From: Streptomyces scopuliridis RB72
Lineage (GTDB): Bacteria; Actinomycetota; Actinomycetes; Streptomycetales; Streptomycetaceae
DNA: 64,000 nucleotides
NCBI RefSeq assembly: GCF_000718095.1
Contig: NZ_JOEI01000006.1
Span: 62,001-126,000 of the forward strand
Direction: 5' to 3'
The notes beneath the pieces were generated by a model. That model was not told the DNA's origin. It made no database searches and saw only the letters and a program-made list of their open reading frames with translations. Within the stretch, counting starts at the first letter, position 1; the number at the start of each line of letters is the position of its first letter. Shown here one piece after another: positions 1 through 8,971 of the stretch. The translations under genes were made by a program, and so were the position numbers.

Positions 1-962
1 CCCGTCCCCGTATCCTCGCCTCCGCCGCCGCGCACTTCTCCGTACAGCGCGCCGCCGCCCTGCTCGGGCTCGGTGAGGACGCGGTGCTGCCCGTCCCGGT
101 CGACCGTCAACTCCGCATGGATCCAGAGGCGTTGGCGGCCGTACTGGACGGCTGCGCCGAGCGCGGGGAGCTGCCGGTCGCGGTCGTCGCCACCGCCGGT
201 ACCACCGACACCGGCGCCATCGACCCGCTGCGCGCCTGCGCGGCGCTCGCCGCCGAGCACGGTGCCTGGCTGCATGTGGACGCCGCGTACGGGGGCGGCG
301 CCCTGCTCTCCGACCGGCTCGCGCCGCTCCTGGACGGTCTCGGTCTCGCCGACTCCGTCTCGCTCGACTGGCACAAGCTGGGCTGGCAGCCTGCCGCGGC
401 GGGTGTCTTCCTGGTGCGGCGGTCGGAGACGTACGCCTCGCTCGCGCGCCGGGCCGTCTATCTCAACCCGGCCGACGACGAGGAAGCCGGTTACCCGAGC
501 CTGCTCGGGCTCTCGCTGCGTACGACACGCCGCGCCGACGCCTTCAAGATCGCGGTCACCCTGCGGACGCTGGGCCGGGAGGGGCTGGGGCGGCTCGTGG
601 ACGCCTGCCGCGATCTGGCCGTTTCGGGAGCGCGGGCGGTCGCGGAGCATCCACGGCTGGAGCTGCACTCCGAACCGGTGCTGACGGCCTTCCTGTTCCG
701 CTATCTGCCGGAGCGTCCGGCGGATACGGCAGCCGGTCCGGCCGAATACGGGGCCCGCTGCGACGCGGTCAACGCCGCCCTGCGGCGCCGGCTTCTGCGC
801 GAGGGCAGCGCCGTCGTCGGCCGCACCGAACTCCCCGGCGAGGGGCCGGGGCGCGTACGGCTCAAGCTCACGCTGCTGAACCCGCACACCACCGCCGCCG
901 AGGTGGAGCGGCTGCTGCACGCCGTCGTGGCGGCGGGGCGCGCGGAGGAGGAGGCGCGGTGA
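1..962 (+). CDS. PLP-dependent amino acid decarboxylase, siderophore pathway (5' partial)
   Basis: The gene enters from the left edge; the reading frame is open from base 3 and 319 residues are visible. It is a group II PLP decarboxylase of the DesA/RhbB/DDC type. Seen: HVDAAYGGG, which holds the aspartate that pairs with the PLP nitrogen, and SLDWHKLGWQP, which holds the Schiff-base lysine. By family it would remove CO2 from a basic amino acid (lysine, ornithine or diaminobutyrate) to give the diamine built into a hydroxamate siderophore. The substrate cannot be told from the sequence. The stop overlaps the next start by 3 bp (GTGA), so it is the first visible cistron of the NIS operon. Roughly the N-terminal third is missing. 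Confidence 0.93.
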   Translation, partial: RPRILASAAAHFSVQRAAALLGLGEDAVLPVPVDRQLRMDPEALAAVLDGCAERGELPVAVVATAGTTDTGAIDPLRACAALAAEHGAWLHVDAAYGGGALLSDRLAPLLDGLGLADSVSLDWHKLGWQPAAAGVFLVRRSETYASLARRAVYLNPADDEEAGYPSLLGLSLRTTRRADAFKIAVTLRTLGREGLGRLVDACRDLAVSGARAVAEHPRLELHSEPVLTAFLFRYLPERPADTAAGPAEYGARCDAVNAALRRRLLREGSAVVGRTELPGEGPGRVRLKLTLLNPHTTAAEVERLLHAVVAAGRAEEEAR

Positions 963-2863
963 CCGTACGGACAGCGGCCGGATCCCACACCCCCGACGAC
1001 CCACGCGCCCCTCATATCCCGTACGACCCGCTGGACCACCCCGACCCGCTCCGGGCCGGGGACTCGGCCGCCACCGAGACGCTCCTGCGCGCGTACGTAC
1101 GGGAGACCGGCACCGACGTGCCCGCCACCGGGCAGGTGCTCCAGCTGCCCCTCCCCGCCAGTCGGCTGACCCTGCGCGTCCCGGTGCTGTACCGGTCGGC
1201 CACCGGCTGGCACCGCTTCGGCGAGGCCCGCGTCGTCACCGCCGCCCCTGTCGCCCCCTCCGAAGCGAGCGCCCCGTCCCGAGAAGGCGTCCCGTCCCGA
1301 GAAGGCATCCCGTCCGAAGAGGGCGGCACGCTTCCGGCCGACACCGCGCTCGTGGCCGCCGCGCTGATCCGCGAGTCCACTCTCGGCCGTGCCGCACCGC
1401 CCCATCTCGGCGGGGACGCCGTGGGCCGCGTCCTCAACTCCGCCGCCCGTACCGCCGTGCATATCGCGCGGCGGCGCGCGGAGGGGAACCCGGCGGGCGA
1501 GCAGGACCACGGTCTGACGCCCTTCCTCGGCGCCGAGCAGGCGCTGCTCCTCGGCCATCCCTTCCATCCGGCGCCCAAGAGCCGCGAGGAGGCGTCCGAT
1601 CGCGAACTGGACGCCTACTCGCCCGAGTTGCGCGGGTATTTCCCGCTGCACTGGTTCGCCGCGCACCCGGAGATCGTCGTCGGGGAGAGCGCCGACGGCC
1701 GCTCCCCCGCCGAGCTGCTGCGGCCGCTCGCCTCGGGCGCCGGGCTCGAACTGCCGCCCGGGATGGTCCCCGTACCCGCGCACCCCTGGCAGGCGCGCGA
1801 GGTGCTCGGCCGCCCCGAGGTGGCGGCGCTGCTGGACGCGGGGCTGCTGCGGCCTCTCGGGCCCGGCGGGCCCGCCTGGTACCCGACGTCCTCCGTACGG
1901 ACCGTGCACCGGCCGGGCGCCGACGTCATGCTGAAACTGTCCCTCGGTATGCGGATCACCAACTCCCGCCGCAACAACCTCCGTTCGGAGATGCGTCTCG
2001 GCGTACGCGCCGCCCGGCTGCTGGCGGCCGGACCGGCGCGGCGGCTGCGCGCCGAGCATCCCGGGTTCGGCATCCTGCGGGACTTCGCGTGGGTGTCGGC
2101 CGGTACGGGGGAGACGGAGACCGGTCTGGAGACGGCCGTCCGCGACAACCCGTTCAACGGCAAGGGGCCCGGCGGGCTGTGTGTGGCCGGTCTGGTCGCC
2201 GAGCGGACCGGCCCCGGCGACGGCTCCCCGCCCCGCCATCGCGCGCTGCTCTGCGAGGCCGTCGCCCGCGCCGCCCGCGCGCAGGGTGTCTCCACGGCCG
2301 AGGCGTCCGCGCGCTGGTTCGCCGCGTATCTCGACGTGCTCGCCGTACCGCTGATCCGGCTCCAGGCGTGGTACGGCATCGCGCTGGAGCCGCACCACCA
2401 GAACACCCTGGTCGCGCTGGACGCGCACGGGATGCCCCGGGCCGGCTGGTACCGCGACAGCCAGGGCTACTACGTCGCCGCCTCCCGCGCCGCGGAGGTG
2501 GAGCGGCTGCTGCCCGGAGCGGCCGACGGGCTGGATCTGGTCTTCGACGACGCGTTCGTGGACGAGCGGGTCGCGTACTACCTGGGGATCAACAACCTGC
2601 TCGGTCTGGTGGGCGCGTTCGGCGCGCTCGGCCTGGCCGGCGAAGAAGAGCTGCTGCGCGTCCTGCGCGCCCGGCTGGAGCTGCTGCGTACCACCGAGCC
2701 CGGTGCGAAGGGGCTGCTCGACCTGCTGCTCGACGCGCCCGTGCTGCGCTGCAAGGGCAACTATCTGACCTGCGTGGACGGGCTCGACGAACTCGTCGGC
2801 GACGTCCACACCCAGTCCGTCTACATCGACCTTCCCAATCCCCTCGCGGAGGCCCAGCGGTGA
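959..2863 (+). CDS. IucA/IucC-family NIS siderophore synthetase (first copy)
   Basis: 634 residues, normal length for the family. These enzymes adenylate a carboxylate (citrate, succinyl or 2-oxoglutarate type) and condense it with an amine or hydroxylamine. Seen: GHPFHPAPKSR (the HPxxKxR ATP-phosphate motif, about residue 200), the nucleotide-loop segment around TSSVRTVHRPGADVMLKLS followed by RITNSRRNN, and the C-terminal EPHHQNTLV with a downstream RDSQGYY. The classical HP..K.R motif differs from the second synthetase at 5645, which suggests the two act on different carboxylates or at different steps (inference). GTG start overlaps the decarboxylase stop; its own stop overlaps the monooxygenase start. 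Residues 96-120 contain a short repetitive PSREG stretch that looks like an unstructured insertion. Confidence 0.95.
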   Translation: MTVRTAAGSHTPDDPRAPHIPYDPLDHPDPLRAGDSAATETLLRAYVRETGTDVPATGQVLQLPLPASRLTLRVPVLYRSATGWHRFGEARVVTAAPVAPSEASAPSREGVPSREGIPSEEGGTLPADTALVAAALIRESTLGRAAPPHLGGDAVGRVLNSAARTAVHIARRRAEGNPAGEQDHGLTPFLGAEQALLLGHPFHPAPKSREEASDRELDAYSPELRGYFPLHWFAAHPEIVVGESADGRSPAELLRPLASGAGLELPPGMVPVPAHPWQAREVLGRPEVAALLDAGLLRPLGPGGPAWYPTSSVRTVHRPGADVMLKLSLGMRITNSRRNNLRSEMRLGVRAARLLAAGPARRLRAEHPGFGILRDFAWVSAGTGETETGLETAVRDNPFNGKGPGGLCVAGLVAERTGPGDGSPPRHRALLCEAVARAARAQGVSTAEASARWFAAYLDVLAVPLIRLQAWYGIALEPHHQNTLVALDAHGMPRAGWYRDSQGYYVAASRAAEVERLLPGAADGLDLVFDDAFVDERVAYYLGINNLLGLVGAFGALGLAGEEELLRVLRARLELLRTTEPGAKGLLDLLLDAPVLRCKGNYLTCVDGLDELVGDVHTQSVYIDLPNPLAEAQR

Positions 2864-4299
2864 CGACCGAACACACGCACACGCATGCGCGTGAGCACGA
2901 GCACGAGTACGGCTCCGGGCACGAGACCTACGATCTGGTCGGCGTCGGCATCGGGCCGTTCAATCTCTCGCTGGCCGCTCTCTCCGACGGCGCTCCGGGG
3001 CTCCGTACGCTCTTCCTCGACGCCAAGCCCGCCTTCTCCTGGCACCCGGGGCTGCTGATGGAAGGAACGGTTCTCCAGGTACCGTTCCTCGCCGACCTGG
3101 TGACCATGGCGGATCCGACCAGCCCCTGGTCGTACCTCAACTATCTGCGGGAACACGACCGGATGTTCCCGTTCTTCTTCTCCGAGCGCTTCCACATACC
3201 CCGCCGCGAATACGACCACTACTGCCGCTGGGTCGCCGAACACCTGCCGTCCTGCCGCTTCGACGCGCGCGTCACGGAGGTGGAGTGGGACGAACGCGAC
3301 GAGGTGTTCGCCGTCACCCACCGCTCGGCCGGCGGCACGGTCTCGCACGTACGGACCCGGCAGCTCGTGCTGGGCGTCGGTACGGACCCGGTCGTCCCCG
3401 AGCCACTGCGCCCGCTGCTCACCCCCGCGCACGCGGGGCGCGTACTGCACAGCGCCGACTACCGCACCCACCGGGCACGGCTGGCCGGCCTCGACGATGT
3501 CACGGTCCTCGGAGCGGGCCAGTCCGGCGCCGAGGTCGCCCTCGATCTCCTGCGCCACCAGGACGGTTCCGGCGCGGGCGGCCCGTACGTCCGCTGGCTC
3601 GCCCGTACCCCCGCCTTCGCGCCGATGGAGTACTCCAAGATCGGTCTTGAGCACTTCACGCCCGACTACATCCGGTACTTCCGCGCCCTGCCCGAGGAGC
3701 GGCGCGAGCGGCTCGTGCGCGAGCAGTGGCAGCTGTACAAGGGCGTCAGCGAGGAGACGCTCGGCGAGATCCACGACGAGCTGTACGAGCGGACCATCGG
3801 CGGTACGGAGCCGCGCGCGGCTCTCCACCCGGGCGTGGCGCTCGTCGCGGCGGAGCCCGAGCGCGACGGTGACGGCTATCTGCTGACCTGCCGGCATACG
3901 CAGCAGGACGCGCTGTTCGAGGTGCGTACGTCGGCGATCGTGGCGGCCACCGGATACGCGGCGGCGCGTCCGGCCTTCCTGGACACCATGGCGAAGCTGG
4001 TGGACTGGGACGAGCAGGGCCGCTACCGGATCGACGGGGACTACCGGGTCGCGCTGGACGCGAGCGTGTCCGGCGCGCTGTACGTGCAGAACGCGGAACT
4101 GCACACGCATGGCGTGGGGGCTCCTGATCTCACGCTCGGCGCGTGGCGGGCGGCGACGATCCTCAACGCGGTGGCGGGGAGGAGGGTGCTGCGGGTACCG
4201 GAGCGCGCTGCCTGGACGACGTTCGGGGCGCCCGGGGCCGCTGGGGTGCCCGGGGCTGCTGAGGTGCCGGAGGCTGGGGCGGCGGTCGTGCGGCCGTGA
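2860..4299 (+). CDS. FAD/NADPH-dependent L-lysine/ornithine/diamine N-monooxygenase
   Basis: 479 residues from the GTG at 2860, which overlaps the previous stop. The same frame is open further upstream, but inside the synthetase gene. It belongs to the SidA/IucD/PvdA/DesB flavin monooxygenases that hydroxylate the terminal amine before acylation, making the hydroxamate iron ligand. Seen: the FAD site DLVGVGIGPFNLSLAAL near residue 25, the NADPH site VTVLGAGQSGAEVALDLL near residue 215, and a late ATGYAAARP motif. The first 20 residues are His/Glu-rich and may bind metal or be disordered. The C-terminus carries an Ala/Val/Pro-rich tail (GAAGVPGAAEVPEAG) that is probably unstructured. Confidence 0.95.
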   Translation: MTTEHTHTHAREHEHEYGSGHETYDLVGVGIGPFNLSLAALSDGAPGLRTLFLDAKPAFSWHPGLLMEGTVLQVPFLADLVTMADPTSPWSYLNYLREHDRMFPFFFSERFHIPRREYDHYCRWVAEHLPSCRFDARVTEVEWDERDEVFAVTHRSAGGTVSHVRTRQLVLGVGTDPVVPEPLRPLLTPAHAGRVLHSADYRTHRARLAGLDDVTVLGAGQSGAEVALDLLRHQDGSGAGGPYVRWLARTPAFAPMEYSKIGLEHFTPDYIRYFRALPEERRERLVREQWQLYKGVSEETLGEIHDELYERTIGGTEPRAALHPGVALVAAEPERDGDGYLLTCRHTQQDALFEVRTSAIVAATGYAAARPAFLDTMAKLVDWDEQGRYRIDGDYRVALDASVSGALYVQNAELHTHGVGAPDLTLGAWRAATILNAVAGRRVLRVPERAAWTTFGAPGAAGVPGAAEVPEAGAAVVRP

Positions 4300-5648
4300 C
4301 GGTGGTGACGTCCGCGAAGTCTCCGGCGCGCGGCCGGCCGCCGCGGGCCAAGGCGGTACTGATCGCCGTGGTCGGACTGCATCTGGTGGCCGAGACGGCG
4401 CTGACGCCGTTCCTGCCCCAGCTGTTCGACCGGCTGTACGGCATCGACGACCCCGGCGCGACGGGCCTCTACCTCTGGGTCTGCCGCATCGTCGGCCTCG
4501 CCGCCCTCCCGCTGTGGGGCCTGGCCGCGCGCCGCTGGCCGCTGCACCGGCTGGTGCTGGCGGGGCTCTGCGGTTCGGCGGTGCTCGACCTGCTGCTCGG
4601 CATGGCGCCGAGCTACACCGCGTACACCGTCATCTCCACCGCCGTCGTGGCCACCAACAGCGCGCTCCTGCTGGCCTATCCGGCCTTCATCGCCGAGCAC
4701 CGCGACGAACCGGGCGAGGGCGAACGGGCCCGGCTCGCCGGGGTCGTGTCGATCGTGGTCGTCTTCCATCTCTCGGTGGTGGTCTCGACGCTGGTGGGCA
4801 CGGGCGTGCTGGCGCTGCCGCAGCCGCGGATCGGTATCTCGGCGTTCGCGGTGCTGGATGTGGCGCTGGCGGTGCTCGCGTACCGCGTGCTGGGGCGGCG
4901 GGAGTCACCGGATACGGACCTGGATCCCGCCGCTTCGGCCCAGAAGCAGGGAGGCACGGGTCCCACGGCCACCCGTCGTCCCCGGTTCCTGAGCCCTCGG
5001 TTCCTGAGCCCTCGGTTCCTGCTGCTCGCCCAAGTCGCCCTGATCGGGCTCGCCTTCGACTTCGCGGTGAATGTGGCGCGGCCCTTCTTCACCGAGTTCG
5101 CCGGGACGTTCGGCAGCGGCTCGGTGGGCGCGGCGGCGCTGTTCTTCCTGCCGAGCGTCGCCGCGCTGGCCGTGCTCCCGGCGGTCCGGCGCTGCCATGA
5201 CGTCCTCGGTGACCGGCTGCTTCCGCTGGCCCTGCTGGCGGGCGCGGCGGGCTACGCGTGGCAGGCGTACGCCACCGGGCTGCCGGGCCTGGTCGGCGGT
5301 CGCGTCCTGTTCGGCGTGGGCCTGGGCCTCGGCCACGTCGCGGTAGAGCTAAGGGCGTTCCGCGCCACCGGCACCTCGGGCCCGGCCTTCACCGGGGTGG
5401 AGACGGCCCGTTCGGCGGGCCTGCTGGCCGCGCCGCTGGTGGCCACGGCGGCGGTCTCGCACGATCTGGCGCTCCCGCTGCTGATCGCGGCGGCGGTGCA
5501 GGTGGCGGGGACGGTGCTGGCGCTACGGGGCATGCGCGGCGCGCCCCTCACACGCCCTGCCCAGCCCCCCGGCCCCGCAGCCCCACGTACGCCCGCCGCC
5601 CCGGACCACCTACCCACCCGCACGTACTCCGAGGAGATTCCCCGATGA
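4296..5648 (+). CDS. MFS transporter, probable siderophore exporter
   Basis: 450 residues with about twelve hydrophobic helices in two halves split by a polar loop near residues 205-235. That loop carries a doubled PRFLS stretch. Its place inside the NIS operon, with four-base overlaps on both sides, makes export of the finished siderophore the obvious role, by analogy with other MFS efflux pumps in NIS clusters; this is inference from context. The C-terminal about 40 residues are Pro/Ala-rich and cytoplasmic. The GTG start lies in a GTGA overlap with the monooxygenase stop. Confidence 0.9.
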   Translation: MTVVTSAKSPARGRPPRAKAVLIAVVGLHLVAETALTPFLPQLFDRLYGIDDPGATGLYLWVCRIVGLAALPLWGLAARRWPLHRLVLAGLCGSAVLDLLLGMAPSYTAYTVISTAVVATNSALLLAYPAFIAEHRDEPGEGERARLAGVVSIVVVFHLSVVVSTLVGTGVLALPQPRIGISAFAVLDVALAVLAYRVLGRRESPDTDLDPAASAQKQGGTGPTATRRPRFLSPRFLSPRFLLLAQVALIGLAFDFAVNVARPFFTEFAGTFGSGSVGAAALFFLPSVAALAVLPAVRRCHDVLGDRLLPLALLAGAAGYAWQAYATGLPGLVGGRVLFGVGLGLGHVAVELRAFRATGTSGPAFTGVETARSAGLLAAPLVATAAVSHDLALPLLIAAAVQVAGTVLALRGMRGAPLTRPAQPPGPAAPRTPAAPDHLPTRTYSEEIPR

Positions 5649-7528
5649 ACCACCCCACCCGCGACGCCTGGACGCAGGCGGGCCGGCGTCTGCTGGTCAA
5701 GGCCGTCGAGGAGTTCGCGTACGAGGAACTGCTCGTCCCCGTACGCGACGACTCCACCAACGACACCACCGACGCCACGGACCCCGCCGACTCCGCCGAC
5801 TCCACCGACTCCACCGACGGTTCCGCCGGCGCCTCGTCCCCGTCGGGCTCGTACCGTCTCGACTTCGGCGACGGCGTGCGCTGGACCTTCCGCGCCGCCC
5901 GTGGCACGTTCGCCACCTGGCGCGTCGAGCCCGGCAGCCTCCGCCGTCACCCCGACACCCCGGCGGGCGAAGAGGCCGGCCCCGAGCGGCTGTTGCTGGA
6001 CGCCCGTACCACCCTCGGCTGGGACGGTGCCACCACCGCCGAGGTGCTGCGTGAGCTGACCGCCACCCGTCGCGCCGACGCGGAGGCGATCGGCCGCGCC
6101 CTCCCCGCCGCCGACCTCGCCGACCTCGGGCATCTCGATCTGGAGGCGTACCAGGACGGCCATCCCTGCATGCTCCTCAACAAGGGCCGGCTCGGGTTCT
6201 CCGCGTCGGACGCCGCCGCGTACGCGCCCGAGGCGGCCCGTGCCGTCCGGCTGAACTGGATCGCCGTGCACAGCGATCTCGCCACGTACGCGGGCGTGCC
6301 CGGACTCGGCGCCGACCAACTGCTCGCGGAGGAGCTGGACGGACCTACGCGGGAACGTTTCGCCACGAGCCTGTCCGAGGCATGCGCCACAAGCGGGCTC
6401 GCCGCCGGCGCGTTCGTCTGGCTGCCCGTCCACCCCTTCCACTGGGACGAGGCCGTCGCCACCCTCTTCGCGCCGTATCTCGCCGACGGACGGATCGTGC
6501 CGCTCGGCCAGAGCGCCGACCGCTACCGCCCGCTCCAGTCGATCCGTACCCTCGCCAATCTCGACCACCCGGAACGGCGCAATGTGAAGGTGCCGCTCCT
6601 GATCCGCAACACCCTGGTGTGGCGCGGGCTCTCCACCGAGCCGACCGAGGCCGCTCCGGATGTGAGCGCGTGGCTGAAGGCGGTGCGCGAGGGCGATCCG
6701 TATCTCCGGGACGAGCTGCGCTTCCACCCGCTGGGCGAGGTCGCGGCCGTGGCGGTCGGGCATCCGCTGTACGAGTCGGTGCAGGACGCCCCGTACCGCT
6801 ATCACGAGCTGCTCGGGGCGGTCTGGCGCGAGCCCGTCGCCGCGCTGCTCCGGGAGGGCGAGCGCGCCCGCACGATGGCGTCCTTGCTCAAGACCGGCTC
6901 CGACGGGCGCTCGCTCACCGCCGAACTGGTGGCGCGCTCCGGGTTGTCGGGCGTCCGCTGGCTGGAACGGTTCTTCGCCGCCCTGCTGCCGGGGCTGCTG
7001 CACTACCTCTACCGGTACGGGGTCGCCTTCTGCCCGCACGGTGAGAACACCGTCGTCCTCTTCGACGGCGACGACATCCCGGCCGGCATCGCCGTCAAGG
7101 ACTTCGCGGAGGACGTGAATCTCCTCCCGGGCGCCCACCCCGAGTACAAGGGGCTGACGGAGCGCGCGGACCGCGTGCTGCTGCGCTGGCCGGCCCATGA
7201 GCTGGCGCACTCGCTCCTCAGCGCGGTCTTCGCCGGGCACTTCCGGTTCTTCGCACCGCTGGCCGCCGAGCACCTGGGCGTGCCGGAGGAGGAGTTCTGG
7301 GCGCTGGTACGGGCGGAGATCGAGCGCTACCACGCGCGCTTCCCCGAACTGGCCGACCGGTTCGAGTCGTTCGGGCTCTTCGCCCCGTCCTTCGACCGGG
7401 TCGCCCTCAACCGGGAGCAGCTGCTCGGCGGCGGCTTCCATGACCGGGCAGAGCGCGACGAGGGCTTCGACGTCGTGCACGGGACGGTAACCAACCCCCT
7501 CTTCATCGGTGCGGAGGAGAAGGAATGA
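5645..7528 (+). CDS. IucA/IucC-family NIS siderophore synthetase (second copy)
   Basis: 627 residues; the ATG overlaps the MFS stop (ATGA). It is an NIS synthetase with the variant phosphate-binding segment GHPCMLLNKGRLGFS (about residue 175) instead of HPxxKxR, a helical PVHPFHWDE region, the QSIRTLANLDHPERRNVKVP loop that binds ATP, and the C-terminal FCPHGENTVVLF with KDFAEDVNLLPG. Two synthetases plus one monooxygenase suggest a two-step assembly, for example two hydroxylated diamine arms added to one dicarboxylate or tricarboxylate core (inference). Residues 38-62 hold a D/S/T-rich low-complexity insert encoded by short repeats. It is coupled to the glutamine-synthetase-like gene by a four-base overlap. 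Confidence 0.95.
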   Translation: MNHPTRDAWTQAGRRLLVKAVEEFAYEELLVPVRDDSTNDTTDATDPADSADSTDSTDGSAGASSPSGSYRLDFGDGVRWTFRAARGTFATWRVEPGSLRRHPDTPAGEEAGPERLLLDARTTLGWDGATTAEVLRELTATRRADAEAIGRALPAADLADLGHLDLEAYQDGHPCMLLNKGRLGFSASDAAAYAPEAARAVRLNWIAVHSDLATYAGVPGLGADQLLAEELDGPTRERFATSLSEACATSGLAAGAFVWLPVHPFHWDEAVATLFAPYLADGRIVPLGQSADRYRPLQSIRTLANLDHPERRNVKVPLLIRNTLVWRGLSTEPTEAAPDVSAWLKAVREGDPYLRDELRFHPLGEVAAVAVGHPLYESVQDAPYRYHELLGAVWREPVAALLREGERARTMASLLKTGSDGRSLTAELVARSGLSGVRWLERFFAALLPGLLHYLYRYGVAFCPHGENTVVLFDGDDIPAGIAVKDFAEDVNLLPGAHPEYKGLTERADRVLLRWPAHELAHSLLSAVFAGHFRFFAPLAAEHLGVPEEEFWALVRAEIERYHARFPELADRFESFGLFAPSFDRVALNREQLLGGGFHDRAERDEGFDVVHGTVTNPLFIGAEEKE

Positions 7529-8886
7529 CGGCGTACGAGCGGCTACGGGCCGATGTGGCCGCGGGCACGGTCGAGGAGGTGATCGTCGCCGTACCCGACC
7601 TTCAGGGCCGGCTCCAGGGCAGCCGCCTCTCGGCGCCGTACTTCCTCGAAGAGGCCGCCCGCCACGGCTTCGGCGCGTGCGTCTATCTGCTCGCGTCCGA
7701 CGTGGAGATGGGCACCGGCCCCGGCTACGCGATCGACGCCTGGCAGAGCGGCTTCGGTGACTTCGTGCTGCGCCCCGACCCGGCCACGCTGCGTACCCGG
7801 CTCCCGTGGGACGACGGTACGGCCCTGATCCTCGCCGACGCCGTCTGGCCGGGCCCCGGCGGAGCCCCGGTCGAGGTCGCGCCCCGCCAGGTGCTGCGCG
7901 CGCAGCTGGACCGGCTGGCCGAGCGCGGGCTCACCGCGTTCGCCGGTACGGAGCTGGAGTTCCTGCTCTTCCTCGGCTCGTACCGCACCGCCTGGGAGTC
8001 CCGCTACACGGGCCTGGCCGCCGGCACCTCGTACAACGTCGACTACTCCCTCCAGGGCCTGTCCGAGATCGAGCCGGTGGTGCGCCGGATCAGACGCGAG
8101 ATGGGACGGGCCGGGCTGGCGATGGAGACGGCGCGTGGGGAGTGCCACGCGGGTCAGTACGAGATCGTCTTCCGGTACGCCGAGGCGATGACGACCTGCG
8201 ACAACCACGTCTTCTTCAAGAACGGCGCCAAGCAGATCGCGGCCCAGGAGGGCGTGGCGCTGACGTTCATGCCGAAGTTCGACGAGGGCGAGGGCAACTC
8301 CTGCCACATCCATCTCTCGCTGCGGGCCACGGACGGTACGCCGGTCCTGGCGGACGCGGGCGCCGATGACGGGATGTCGGAGCTGATGCGGCACTTCGTG
8401 GCGGGCCAGCTCGCCTGTCTGCCGGACTTCGCGCTGCTGATGGCGCCGAACATCAACTCGTACAAGCGCCTCCAGCCGGGCGCCTTCGCCCCGACGGGCA
8501 TCACTTGGGGCCGCGACAACCGCACCTGTCCGGTACGGGTGGTGGGGGCCGGCTCCTCGCTGCGGATCGAGCACCGCGTCCCGGGCGGCGACGCGAACCC
8601 GTATCTGGCGGTGGCGGCGGCGGTCGCGGCCGGCCTGTACGGCATCGAGAACCGACTCCCCCTCCCGCCCCCGCACACGGCCAACGCCCTGGCCGACGCC
8701 TCCGTACCGCGCCTCCCGGCGACGCTGACCGAGGCGCTGCACCGCTGGGAGCGCAGCGAGATCGCGGCGAAGGTGTTCGGCGAGCGGGTCGTGACGCATT
8801 ACGCGCAGGCGGCGCGGACGGAACTGGGAGCGTTCGAGACGACGGTGACGGACTGGGAGCGGATGAGGGGATTCGAGCGGCTCTGA
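7525..8886 (+). CDS. Glutamine-synthetase-family ligase (gamma-glutamyl-amine ligase type) in siderophore operon
   Basis: 453 residues. Beta-grasp N-terminal domain to about residue 105, then the catalytic barrel. Seen: GTELEFLLF (metal-binding Glu), GECHAGQYEI, NSCHIHLSL (ATP/metal loop), NINSYKRLQPGAFAPTGITWG and RIEHRVPGGDANPYLA. It resembles PuuA and the Streptomyces GlnA2/GlnA3/GlnA4 paralogues, which join glutamate to polyamines or ethanolamine, more than true GlnA; the adenylylation tyrosine region is not recognisable. Its ATG overlaps the second NIS synthetase stop, so it is co-translated with siderophore genes. A role in gamma-glutamylating the diamine, an intermediate or the product is inference. 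Confidence 0.9.
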   Translation: MTAYERLRADVAAGTVEEVIVAVPDLQGRLQGSRLSAPYFLEEAARHGFGACVYLLASDVEMGTGPGYAIDAWQSGFGDFVLRPDPATLRTRLPWDDGTALILADAVWPGPGGAPVEVAPRQVLRAQLDRLAERGLTAFAGTELEFLLFLGSYRTAWESRYTGLAAGTSYNVDYSLQGLSEIEPVVRRIRREMGRAGLAMETARGECHAGQYEIVFRYAEAMTTCDNHVFFKNGAKQIAAQEGVALTFMPKFDEGEGNSCHIHLSLRATDGTPVLADAGADDGMSELMRHFVAGQLACLPDFALLMAPNINSYKRLQPGAFAPTGITWGRDNRTCPVRVVGAGSSLRIEHRVPGGDANPYLAVAAAVAAGLYGIENRLPLPPPHTANALADASVPRLPATLTEALHRWERSEIAAKVFGERVVTHYAQAARTELGAFETTVTDWERMRGFERL

Positions 8887-8914
8887 CCGGTGCGATCGGT
8901 GCGCCCGCACAGAG

Positions 8915-8956
8915 AGGCCCCGCACGCGACCTCGGACGAGTCGCTGTGCGGGGCCT
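8915..8956. terminator. Bidirectional terminator between NIS operon and binding-protein gene
   Basis: An 11-bp perfect outer stem (aggccccgcac with gtgcggggcct) encloses an inner 5-bp stem gcgac/gtcgc and a 9-nt loop. It sits between the convergent stops at 8886 and 8972 and would serve both units. There is no long T-run, as usual in Streptomyces. Confidence 0.8.
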
Positions 8957-8971
8957 TCCGCGTGTCAGGGC

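Noticed and set aside
701..2809. 702-residue frame antisense to the first IucA/IucC gene
   Set aside because: Mirror of the GC-rich codon pattern of a well supported gene; no domain, Arg/Gly/Val-rich.
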